A stretch of 6,256 nt of DNA, taken from NCBI GenBank assembly GCA_913057815.1, contig CAJXOV010000145.1, forward strand, positions 1 to 6,256, in the 5' to 3' direction. The position numbers and the translations under genes were made by a program. Shown in pieces: positions 1-6,210 of this stretch (position 1 is its first letter; each line of letters begins with the position of its first letter). This DNA comes from an uncultured Flavobacteriales bacterium. GTDB lineage: Bacteria > Bacteroidota > Bacteroidia > Flavobacteriales_D > Sanyastnellaceae. The notes beneath the pieces were generated by a model. It saw only the letters and a program-made list of their open reading frames with translations. It ran no database searches and was not told where the DNA came from.

Positions 1-45
1 GATGTAGAGAGGTCTCGTGGGCTCGGAGATGTGTATAAGAGACAG
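1..45 (+). other. Synthetic Nextera adapter with index (not genomic)
   Basis: Bases 1-3 are the tail of the Illumina P7 primer. Bases 4-11 (GTAGAGAG) fit the N707 index, which reads CTCTCTAC on the other strand. Bases 12-26 are the Nextera read-2 primer segment (GTCTCGTGGGCTCGG). Bases 27-45 are the 19-base Tn5 mosaic end (AGATGTGTATAAGAGACAG). Everything up to 45 should be trimmed, and genomic sequence starts at 46. Identification rests on exact recall of the adapter sequences. Confidence 0.99.
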
Positions 46-385
46 AAATAGAAGATTTCTTTTTCTTCTCTTCTACAGCTTTAGATTTACTGCATGATTT
101 AGAACAAGATTTAGAACATTCTGTTTTCTTAGCAGAAGCATCAGCTCCACCAGCAGCAGAAGTTTTAGAACTTGAAGCGCTAATCTTAGCATTTGTGTCA
201 GCTTTTGCACCTTTAGCTGCTTTTTCTTCAGCTTTTGTGCAAGTCTTTCCCATTTCTTTGGCACATTTTTTAGAACATGACTTAGAACACTCTGTTTTAG
301 TTTTAGTCTCTGTAGTAGTAGACTGAGCGTTTGAATAGCTGATTCCAAAAGTGAAAAGTGCAGCTAGTAAAAATATCTTTTTCAT
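46..385 (-). CDS. Secreted Cys/Lys-rich small protein, 3' end cut by window
   Basis: The product is not a family I recognise. 113 codons are visible from an ATG at 385 with no stop before the adapter, so the C-terminus is missing. Residues 1-20 are a clear signal peptide: KK, then a hydrophobic core, then SNA before Gln21. This makes a periplasmic or exported protein likely. The mature part is rich in Lys, Ala, Ser and Thr, with seven cysteines at 33, 37, 41, 49, 90, 94 and 98. Two copies of KTECSKSC (30-37 and 87-94) give Cx3Cx3C clusters, separated by an Ala/Lys-rich spacer without cysteine. Metal binding or disulfide cross-linking is possible but unproven. The start is preceded by an A-rich tract with no Shine-Dalgarno, as is usual in Bacteroidota. 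The gene is divergent from the DUF2807 gene. A second open frame on the same strand (73-348) is a shadow with no signal peptide. Confidence 0.82.
92..298 (-). repeat. Duplicated Cys-cluster motif within the Cys-rich gene
   Basis: Two 36-base copies (263-298 and 92-127) encode KTECSKSCSKKC and KTECSKSCSKSC. They differ mainly at synonymous or near-synonymous positions. The feature spans both copies and the Ala/Ser/Lys-rich spacer between them. The pattern suggests internal duplication of a short Cys-rich module. Confidence 0.75.
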
Positions 386-408
386 TTTAATTTCTTTTTT
401 ATTGATTA

Positions 409-443
409 CTAATATACGAAATAACGAAGAAGTTGTTTTCAAA
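409..443 (-). promoter_or_regulatory. Possible Bacteroidota-type promoter for the Cys-rich gene
   Basis: On the minus strand TATATTAG (416-409) matches the -7 consensus TAnnTTTG with one mismatch, 24 bases before the ATG. A TTTG (443-440) lies upstream, but the 23-base gap is longer than the usual 19-21. I found no convincing promoter on the plus strand in the same 106-base gap; the best box, TAATTTTA at 480-487, sits only 4 bases before the DUF2807 start. Confidence 0.25.
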
Positions 444-491
444 TTACATGCCAGAACTAATAAGTTATGTTAATATGACTAATTTTATAGT

Positions 492-1205
492 ATGAATAAT
501 TTCAAGCTTATACTCCTATTACTAGTTTCTACTAGTCTCTTTTCATGTCAAGATGTAATAAAAGGAGTGGGTGAAATAGTACCTGAAACCAGAAGTTTAG
601 AACCTTTTGACGAAATTGAGTTAAACGGAATGATCAACGCTACATTTCGCCAAATTAAATCAGCTGAAGTAGATAAAGTGGTCGTTTCTGCACAAGAGAA
701 TTTACTGCCATATGTGAAAACCAGAGTAGAGGATGGCCTATTAATTATTGAAATTGAAGAATCTATAAAAACAGATAAGGATGTGATTGTCGAAATTTAT
801 GGTGGATCATTCCGTTCTTTAGTAAACACAGGAAGTGGTGACTTAAAATCAGATGGGAAAATTAAAGTGCAAAAGCTTTATGTTGAAAACAATGGTTCAG
901 GAGATGTGTTTTTAGAACTAGAAACTAAAAGTTTAGAGGCAGAACTAAACGGAAGCGGAGATATTTCATTTTCAGGTTCTACGGATTATTTAGAAGTTGA
1001 AAGTAATGGTTCAGGAGATTTTAACTCGAAAGAGATGAGAAGTTTTGAAGTGGAAATAGAAACAAATGGATCTGGTGATGCATCATTCTTTGTGAAAGAA
1101 TCATTAGATGTAGAGATTAATGGTTCTGGTGACGTTTTTTATAAAGGAAAGCCAGAGCTTTCGAAATCATTAAATGGCACTGGTTCGATTAAAGCTGCCA
1201 AATAA
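492..1205 (+). CDS. DUF2807 (GIN domain) lipoprotein with GSGD repeats
   Basis: The 237-residue protein begins with a lipoprotein signal: a hydrophobic stretch from about residue 4 to 16, then LFSC with Cys19 as the likely lipidated residue. It is therefore predicted to be anchored in the envelope, perhaps on the outer membrane. The rest matches the DUF2807 family ('putative auto-transporter adhesin, head GIN domain'), which is common in Bacteroidota and lacks a firm function. The opening VxGxGxIVxExRxLxxFDxIExNG (about 24-46) is typical. Six GSGD tetrapeptides follow at 114, 135, 154, 173, 193 and 211, then GTGS at 230 or adjacent. This 18-21 residue period fits turns of a beta-helix. The length is normal and the frame intact. 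The ATG at 492 places the lipobox correctly. A TonB-like gene starts 6 bases after its stop, so the two are probably cotranscribed. Confidence 0.92.
   Translation: MNNFKLILLLLVSTSLFSCQDVIKGVGEIVPETRSLEPFDEIELNGMINATFRQIKSAEVDKVVVSAQENLLPYVKTRVEDGLLIIEIEESIKTDKDVIVEIYGGSFRSLVNTGSGDLKSDGKIKVQKLYVENNGSGDVFLELETKSLEAELNGSGDISFSGSTDYLEVESNGSGDFNSKEMRSFEVEIETNGSGDASFFVKESLDVEINGSGDVFYKGKPELSKSLNGTGSIKAAK
825..1187 (+). repeat. Seven-unit GSGD-type protein repeat array
   Basis: The coding repeat has about 18-21 residues per unit, each unit carrying N-G/T-S-G-D at a predicted turn. Most copies read NGSGD; the first is NTGSGD and the last degenerates to NGTGS. At DNA level the copies use different synonymous codons (for example ggaagtggtgac and ggttcaggagat), so the array is old and not a recent tandem expansion. 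Confidence 0.8.
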
Positions 1206-1211
1206 ATTTGA

Positions 1212-1982
1212 ATGCCGGAAATTTCATCTAACAAAAAAACCTCTACAGTTTTAGAAGCAATAGCTCTGGCACTGATGATTCATGTGGTGATTCTAACGGT
1301 GATAGTCTTTGCTGATGAAGAGATGTTTAGTTTTTCTGATGACCAGCCAAATTCGAAAAATGTGGATATGGAGTTCCTTGAATTAACCGATGAACTCCTA
1401 GCTCTAGTTCCACCTGAAGAACCTGACATTGCTAGTCTCTTAGAAAAGTATAAGAATGTAGTAGCTAAAGAGGGATCTGAAATTTCAGATGAAGTTAAAA
1501 GTTATGGATTCAATAAAAATTTGACAGACGAGCAGGTTTTAAAAGAGATGTTAGAATTTGAACAGAATGAATTCAACAAACTGAAAAAAGAAGATCAATC
1601 AACTGATAATGGAGCCTCAACTACGGAAGATGGGTCAAAGAATGACGATCCAAAAAAACCAAAAGATAATACTGGAAATAATGGATCAGAGAGTAGTTAC
1701 TCTATGGCTACTTCAAAGTTTGATTTTTCCAGAGATCCCGAATATCGAAAAACACCTACTTATATGTGCAGATTGTTTGGCCAAATAGTGGTAGAGATTG
1801 TGGTTAATAGAGATGGGGAAGTAACTTCAGCCAAAGGAGTTCAAGGTGATTTGAGTAAAAACTGTCTTTTGCAACAGTCAGAAAGTTATGCTAGAAAATG
1901 GAAATTCAAATCAAATTCCGAGGCACCTAAATCAGAAAAAGGAACGATAACGTTCACCTTTTTACCTCAAAAAGAATTTTAA
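1212..1982 (+). CDS. TonB-like protein with C-terminal TonB domain
   Basis: The 256-residue protein has one membrane segment (about 14-33, flanked by lysines on the N side), so the N-terminus is cytoplasmic and the bulk periplasmic. Residues 34-165 form an acidic, Asp/Glu/Lys/Asn-rich linker that is not the usual proline-rich TonB spacer. The C-terminal region (about 183-253) matches the Bacteroidota TonB C-terminal domain family: GQIVVEIVVNRDGEV (190-204), a CLL motif at 218-220, then AxKWKF and GTITFTF. Cys186 and Cys218 fall where many relatives also have cysteines, so they may form a disulfide. TonB proteins pass proton-motive energy from ExbB/ExbD to outer-membrane receptors. No exbB/exbD gene lies in the window, so that role here is inferred from the domain only. 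The gene starts 6 bases after the DUF2807 stop, and its stop overlaps that of the convergent oxidoreductase gene. Confidence 0.8.
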   Translation: MPEISSNKKTSTVLEAIALALMIHVVILTVIVFADEEMFSFSDDQPNSKNVDMEFLELTDELLALVPPEEPDIASLLEKYKNVVAKEGSEISDEVKSYGFNKNLTDEQVLKEMLEFEQNEFNKLKKEDQSTDNGASTTEDGSKNDDPKKPKDNTGNNGSESSYSMATSKFDFSRDPEYRKTPTYMCRLFGQIVVEIVVNRDGEVTSAKGVQGDLSKNCLLQQSESYARKWKFKSNSEAPKSEKGTITFTFLPQKEF

Positions 1983-3196
1983 TCCTTTAACGTACCGTCT
2001 ACATAATCCTGCAGGTAGCTAAATTTCTCAGAAAGTTTTCCTTCTAGCGTAGTTTCAGAAGCTCTTCCTATCACATCATGTGGATCACTTTCTATTAAGC
2101 TTGGTAGTATTTTATCTATCATCACTCTTCCGAAATCCTCACTAGCATCTTTAGGTAATTCACAAGGAAGATTATCCACTGCCATTACAGCTATGGCATT
2201 CTCATCTGAAAAATTTACTTCTTTTTCATCCTGTTTATGATAACCATAAATAGGATCAGCTATGGTAGAAGGCCTTAGCGTACTGGCTACAGGTCCATCT
2301 ATATCACAGCTAATGTCAGCTACTACAGCTATTTTCCAATTTGGATTTTTCATATCCTCTCTGGTAAATATAAAAGGAGAACCTTCTCCCCAGTAATGAC
2401 AGGCCACATACATATCTGCTACAGCGGCAAAATCAGTAAAAGTACTTTTGTATTTTTCCGGCTGAGTGTAAAATTCATTTCTATCATACCCATTGTCAGA
2501 AATTCGACCATTATAATCTCCAGTATTCAAATGAGTGAAGACAGGCTCTGAAAATTCTTTAGTTAAAAACTCCTCTTTAGAAACCTCTTTGATAGGAAGT
2601 TTAGCCATTATTTCTCGGGCACCCTGGCCTACTCTTCCAAATCCAGTTAACACACATTTAAAATCATTAGGAAGAATGACATCATTTAGGTAACTTTCCA
2701 TTTCCACTCTGTCTTCACATTCGTGAGCAGGCTTGATGCTGTAAGTTTTGTTTTTAAGTCCTAGAGTTCTAAAACCATTGTAACACCCAACTATACCAGC
2801 ATACCGTCCGAAACCAATAATTCGATGATCCTTCTCATCTTTTAATACTTCGTAGTCTACTAGGCGTATGTTTTTGTTTAATATCTCGCGTAGCAATTTT
2901 GCATTATACGGTTGCAATTTGAACGTATGACTAAAGAAAAAGTAAGTCTTGTGTGGAATCAGCATATCCAAAGGAACTTCTTTCACTCCCATAAGCACGT
3001 CACAGTCAGAAAGGTCTTCATTTAATTCTATGCCTAATTCAGCATATTCGGAATCTTTAAATTTTCTAATAGGACTAGGCTGAACGACTAATTCCAGATC
3101 AGGAAATCTTGTTTTCACCTCTGCACACTGCTGCGGGCTTAAAGGAACTCTTTTGTCTGGTGGTGTTTTTCCTTCTCTGATGATTCCTAATTTCAT
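1979..3196 (-). CDS. NAD(P)-dependent oxidoreductase, saccharopine dehydrogenase (Lys-forming)/LKR-like
   Basis: This is a cytosolic enzyme of 405 residues in the alanine dehydrogenase / pyridine nucleotide transhydrogenase N-terminal superfamily. The closest resemblance I see is to the lysine-ketoglutarate reductase half of animal AASS and to fungal LYS1, which interconvert lysine plus 2-oxoglutarate and saccharopine. Supporting segments are REGKTPPDKRVPLSP (7-21), KTYFFFSHTFK (83-93), RLVDYE (111-116), FGRYAGIVG (129-137), the nucleotide-binding TGFGRVGQGA (184-193), DISCDIDG (294-301) and AVDNLPCELPKDASEDF (339-355). Lys72 and His90 align with the catalytic Lys77 and His96 of yeast saccharopine dehydrogenase, by alignment from memory. 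There is no fused second domain as in AASS. Similar proteins are often labelled 'alanine dehydrogenase', so the substrate is uncertain. The start at 3196 gives the conserved MKLGIIRE N-terminus. The gene is monocistronic within the window. Confidence 0.85.
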   Translation of the reverse strand: MKLGIIREGKTPPDKRVPLSPQQCAEVKTRFPDLELVVQPSPIRKFKDSEYAELGIELNEDLSDCDVLMGVKEVPLDMLIPHKTYFFFSHTFKLQPYNAKLLREILNKNIRLVDYEVLKDEKDHRIIGFGRYAGIVGCYNGFRTLGLKNKTYSIKPAHECEDRVEMESYLNDVILPNDFKCVLTGFGRVGQGAREIMAKLPIKEVSKEEFLTKEFSEPVFTHLNTGDYNGRISDNGYDRNEFYTQPEKYKSTFTDFAAVADMYVACHYWGEGSPFIFTREDMKNPNWKIAVVADISCDIDGPVASTLRPSTIADPIYGYHKQDEKEVNFSDENAIAVMAVDNLPCELPKDASEDFGRVMIDKILPSLIESDPHDVIGRASETTLEGKLSEKFSYLQDYVDGTLKD

Positions 3197-3283
3197 GTGC
3201 TGGTTATGTTTTGGTTCCTAAAAAAATATTGCACCGCGAAAATAAGAAGTACATCGAACAAAGCGACATGAGGAGAAAGGTAC

Positions 3284-3291
3284 TATTTTTG
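3284..3291 (+). promoter_or_regulatory. ssrA: -7 box TATTTTTG upstream of tmRNA
   Basis: This is a perfect match to the Bacteroidota -7 consensus TAnnTTTG, 43 bases before the mature tmRNA 5' end. Transcription starting some 5-8 bases downstream would leave a leader of about 35 bases, to be removed by RNase P. No clear TTG -33 element is seen at the normal spacing, so the call is moderate. Confidence 0.5.
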
Positions 3292-3334
3292 TCTACCCGT
3301 TTGTGTCTAGTAATAAACGGTGTTCTTTATATCT

Positions 3335-3727
3335 GGGGCCGACTTGGTTTTGACAATTCGGCAGATTTTTTAGTAAGCATGTCGTGTGCTGAATGTACAC
3401 ACGTAAATAAATATGTTCAAACTTTAAGTGGTAACACTTCTTACGCTCTCGCGGCCTAATCCGACTTAGTCAGATTACCTAATTCCAGCTACTAGGTAGC
3501 GGAACGAGATGCCCCGCTGCACGTTTCGTCTTTTTACGGCAGACTTGGGGTATCGTATAAAAAGACTAGCGAGTGTTGTGTCTAGGTGCACTCGCGAAAC
3601 TCAATAGGCTAAGCCATGTTATTTGCCGCTCTTAGTGTATGCATGGTCGAAAATTAAGTAAGAGCTAAGCATGAAGAAAGCTAACGGATCCCGTATCTGG
3701 ACGAGGGTTCGAGTCCCTCCGGCTCCA
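3335..3727 (+). ncRNA. ssrA: tmRNA (transfer-messenger RNA), one-piece
   Basis: tmRNA rescues ribosomes stalled on broken mRNA: it acts first as an alanyl-tRNA, then as a template for a degradation tag. The 5' end GGGGCCG (3335-3341) pairs with CGGCTCC (3720-3726) as a 7-bp acceptor stem with one G-U pair; A3727 is the discriminator. The T arm is GAGGG (3703-3707), loop TTCGAGT, CCCTC (3715-3719). The tag frame ends GNTSYALAA then TAA at 3457-3459, and that stop lies in a hairpin (TAATC 3457-3461 with GATTA 3473-3477). Downstream hairpins such as GCGAGTG 3569-3575 with CACTCGC 3589-3595 fit the pseudoknot region. CTAAGCATG near 3664 also occurs in E. coli tmRNA. The CCA end is not encoded (CAT follows). 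At 393 bases it is a normal length. The 82-residue open frame across it (3211-3459) is only the tag frame read backwards into the leader and is not a protein gene. Confidence 0.96.
3430..3459 (+). other. ssrA: tmRNA tag reading frame (GNTSYALAA-stop)
   Basis: This is the proteolysis-tag frame within the tmRNA, with GGT at 3430 as the likely resume codon. The TTAAGT just upstream resembles the GTAGTC ahead of the E. coli resume codon. The 9-residue tag resembles the GENNYALAA type known from Bacteroidota and ends in the ALAA recognised by ClpXP-type proteases. Resumption one codon earlier (AGT, Ser) cannot be excluded. Confidence 0.8.
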
Positions 3728-3733
3728 CATTAG

Positions 3734-3769
3734 CCCCTTATAGTTATTGACTGTAAGGGGTTTTTATTT
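3734..3769 (+). terminator. Intrinsic terminator of tmRNA
   Basis: The stem is CCCCTTATAGT (3734-3744) with ACTGTAAGGGG (3750-3760): 11 pairs including one G-U, loop TATTG, followed by TTTTTATTT. It starts 7 bases after the tmRNA 3' end. It has a T tail only in the plus direction. The stop codon of the minus-strand CpeT-like gene lies in this tail (3764-3766). Confidence 0.93.
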
Positions 3770-4390
3770 AATTCTTTCAAAAATATACCCTCTTTTTTCT
3801 GCTCCCCATACTTGCTCATTATTTTCATCCCAACCTTGATCCCAAGAGATGATTTTATCTGCGAAAACTTGAACTTTAGAAGTGGCAAAGCTAGCTCCAT
3901 ATAAGGTGCTTTTACATTTGTCTGTGTCAGTTGAGCCAGTATATTCATTTGATTTAACCTTAGAAAGAAATACAGTACATCCTTCTCTAATGACTAATGA
4001 ATCGGGTGTAATCTTATTAAAAACTGACGGAGTTTCCCATCCGTGAATGAATCGATCATCATAAGGCAATTCATATATTTCACTGCCGAAGGATCCATCT
4101 GCCAATTGATTTATTTTATAAATACGCTGCCTGTAGGGTTCCTTCAATTTAGTGGATAAAGCCTGTTCTATATACAACCATTCAGCATCTTGGTTTTCTA
4201 ACCAAATTGGTGTTATCACCATGTTAATGCTATAGAAGGTAGAATCTGCAGCGGATTGTTCAGCGCTTGAAAAAGTCCCTGTCATCCAAGATTTGAATTG
4301 AATCAGATCTGATTCTTTAGATGATTCTATTCCTTTTTTTGAGCAGGTAATTAAAAGCGTAGCAATGCAAAGTAGAAATGTCGTTCTCAT
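3764..4390 (-). CDS. CpcT/CpeT family lipoprotein
   Basis: The 208-residue protein starts with a lipoprotein signal: MRTT, hydrophobic 5-14, LITC with Cys16 as the likely lipidated residue. The frame stays open for 49 codons further upstream, but that extension has no family features and would bury the signal peptide, so the ATG at 4390 is chosen. The mature part (about 30-206) matches the CpcT/CpeT (DUF1001) family: FKSWMTGTFSSAEQ (32-45), EPYRQRIYKI (84-93), GC at 137-138, Cys159, and WDQGWDENNEQVWGAEKRG (183-201) near the C-terminus. In cyanobacteria CpcT/CpeT proteins attach or chaperone bilin chromophores on phycobiliproteins. No phycobiliprotein gene is seen here, so the ligand in this lineage is unknown; binding of a small hydrophobic or tetrapyrrole-like ligand is only a guess. 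The gene is convergent with the tmRNA and divergent from the propeller gene. Confidence 0.83.
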   Translation of the reverse strand: MRTTFLLCIATLLITCSKKGIESSKESDLIQFKSWMTGTFSSAEQSAADSTFYSINMVITPIWLENQDAEWLYIEQALSTKLKEPYRQRIYKINQLADGSFGSEIYELPYDDRFIHGWETPSVFNKITPDSLVIREGCTVFLSKVKSNEYTGSTDTDKCKSTLYGASFATSKVQVFADKIISWDQGWDENNEQVWGAEKRGYIFERIK

Positions 4391-4416
4391 TTTTTCGGCT
4401 CTTTTTGAAGCTAACG

Positions 4417-4424
4417 CAATATTA
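4417..4424 (-). promoter_or_regulatory. Possible -7 box for the CpeT-like gene
   Basis: On the minus strand TAATATTG matches TAnnTTTG with one mismatch, 26 bases before the ATG at 4390. No TTG is found at the expected upstream spacing. Nothing comparable was found on the plus strand ahead of 4548. The remainder of the 157-base divergent gap (4391-4547) holds no other recognised element. Confidence 0.25.
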
Positions 4425-4547
4425 GAACTTTTCTGAGTCTCGTTTTTAATCGCTCTTATCAACTTATAAGGTGAAACTAAATGTCCTACAACCCCGTAGA
4501 CACAGGAGAATAAATGAATTAATAGGGTATTATACACCTACTTAAAA

Positions 4548-6210
4548 ATGATTAGATTAGTATTTATATCATTAATAATAAGCTTGTTGTCTTCTTTTTC
4601 GAATGCTCAAGTGTCCATAGATTGGTTAGAGAAATCAAGTTATGATTCTGGCCAAATTGTTCAAGTATATGACATGGCCGTTTCACCTTTTGGTGAATTT
4701 TTCTATGTTGTAGGACAAATTCAGAATTTTGATGAGTCTGATTTTTCCATTTCTGTGGCTGATCCAGCTACAATAGAAACTGTTCCTTCAAATTTCGGCA
4801 CTCTATCAGGGTTTGATAATGAAGACGGGTTTATAGCTCAATACAATTCTGCTGGCGAACTAATGTGGATAAACCTCATAGGTGATCATCAAACCGATGC
4901 CTTACTCTCAGTAGATGTAGATCCTACAGGAAGAGTTTATAGTACAGGATATTTTAGAGGAGATTTAAATATAGCAGGAACCAATGTAAGTCCTGTAGTG
5001 GCAGCATCAACTTTACCTGGAGAATTCGAACAAATTTGTGTTATAGCATTTGAAATAGATGGAAGTGTAAGGTGGACGGAAATTGGTGATGGTCCTGGAA
5101 AAAATGTAGGACATGACATAGCAGCTTCAGAAGAAGGAGTATATGTGAGTTATGTAGCTGAAGGAGACCTTAGGATTCAGGGAGATAATGTTACTGGAGC
5201 TGGAGTTTTTACTGGTTTAATGAAATTCACCATAGATGGAGGTAACGTTTGGAAAATGAACGGAGATTCTGAAGGAGATGATATGTCTTCTTTAGATTAT
5301 TTAGCGCACCGAAATCGAGTCGAATTAAATAATGGAAAAGTAGTCTGGAGCGGTGTGTTTTCTGGCTTAGAATTTAAAATTGCTGACATTACAGGTAATG
5401 GGTATGCTGACTTAACATCAGGTGCAATAGATCCTGACATTTTTATGGTCTCTGTAGATTATGATGGAACAATAAACTGGACTAAAAAGATACTACTCTC
5501 TAGTAATGCTAATCCAAAATCTGCTTTACATTATAGTTCAGAAGGACTGTTTATAAGTGGTAACACGGAAATGACTTTGTTAGGAGGCCTGAGTCTTCCT
5601 AGTGGTTCAAATGTTTCAGGAGATTTTTTAATTTCTGTCATTGATAGCGCTCCTATAAATTCAGGAAATACTGAATTTACAAGTGGGAGAGATATGTTTT
5701 TATTGAAAATAGATCCTGATTCAGGAAATGAAGTATGGTATAAGTTTTTCAGAGGAGAAAACGAAGATGAATCCATTTATGATATTAGCATGAATGATGA
5801 TTCTGAAATATTATTAACCGGTAGAACGGAAGGGGTAGTATTTGGTGGATCAGTTTATGGAACAGATGAATTAGATAGTTATTTTGCTATCTTAAATCCT
5901 GATGGATCGGATAAGGCACTTTACTCATCAGGTGGTGAAGCTAATGATACTGGAGTAAGCGTAGAATATAATAGGGCTACAGATTCTTATTACTTTTTAG
6001 GCTTAAATCAGGGAGAATTCTTTATGAATCCTTTAAGTATACCAGGGAATTTAGGAGAATTTTTTATTTTAAAGTTCATAGATTCTACGGTACCTGTCGT
6101 TCTACCAGAAGATGAATTTTTAGCAAATTGTTCCTCGGATGTAACGATAAATAATGAACCTGGTGAATGTGCTGCTATTTTCACGTATTCTCCACCAATT
6201 GACGCTGGAT
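4548..6210 (+). CDS. Secreted propeller-repeat protein with HYR domain, 3' end cut by window
   Basis: 554 codons are visible from the ATG at 4548 with no stop before the adapter. Residues 1-20 are a signal peptide with cleavage likely after SNA, before Gln21. The body shows seven degenerate units with a D/G-x-F-hydrophobic strand, in most units followed by D/x-G-x-x-x-W. They begin near residues 93, 163, 222, 297, 382, 443 and 503 (for example DGFIAQYNSAGELMW and DMFLLKIDPDSGNEVW). Each is followed by a GxxxGxxxxGG-like strand, as in SBBP-type beta-propeller repeats; seven units suit a seven-bladed propeller. After a VPVVLPEDE linker a HYR domain opens at Cys528 (CSSDVTINNEPGECAAIFTY, 528-547), with its second cysteine at 541. 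Such proteins are typically long and exported by the type IX system through a C-terminal domain, which would lie beyond the cut. The role is unknown; adhesion or extracellular binding is inferred. Confidence 0.85.
6129..6210 (+). other. Start of HYR (hyalin repeat) domain, truncated
   Basis: Residues 528-554 of the propeller protein follow the HYR opening pattern: Cys, then VTxNxxPGxC, then an aromatic/hydrophobic strand and a PPxDA segment. HYR domains have an immunoglobulin-like fold and often occur in tandem in Bacteroidota extracellular proteins. Only about a third of one domain is present before the adapter. Confidence 0.7.

Noticed and set aside
73..348. Leu/Lys-rich 91-residue open frame on the minus strand
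   Set aside because: It is a shadow of the Cys-rich gene in another frame. The frame starting at 385 has a signal peptide, a regular motif repeat and a better start context.
3211..3459. 82-residue open frame on the plus strand
   Set aside because: It covers the tmRNA leader, the tmRNA 5' part and the tag. Only the last nine codons are translated, as part of the tmRNA.
3730..3948. 72-residue minus-strand open frame
   Set aside because: It lies inside the CpeT-like gene in another frame and shows no protein-like features.
4483..4498. Minus-strand string TACGGGGTTGTAGGAC resembling a conserved bacterial 23S rRNA segment
   Set aside because: The similarity stops after about 16 bases. The following sequence lacks the next conserved 23S blocks and runs into the CpeT-like gene, so an rRNA fragment is not supported. 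A covariance or nucleotide search would settle it.
4391..4537. 49-codon N-terminal extension of the CpeT-like protein
   Set aside because: The extension has no family features, and using it would place the lipoprotein signal in the middle of the protein.
4937..5119. 60-residue minus-strand open frame
   Set aside because: It is antisense to the propeller protein gene, whose frame is clearly the coding one.
5531..5776. 81-residue minus-strand open frame
   Set aside because: It is antisense to the propeller protein gene. Its Pro/Ser-rich content is what the reverse strand of Gly/Asp-rich coding sequence gives.
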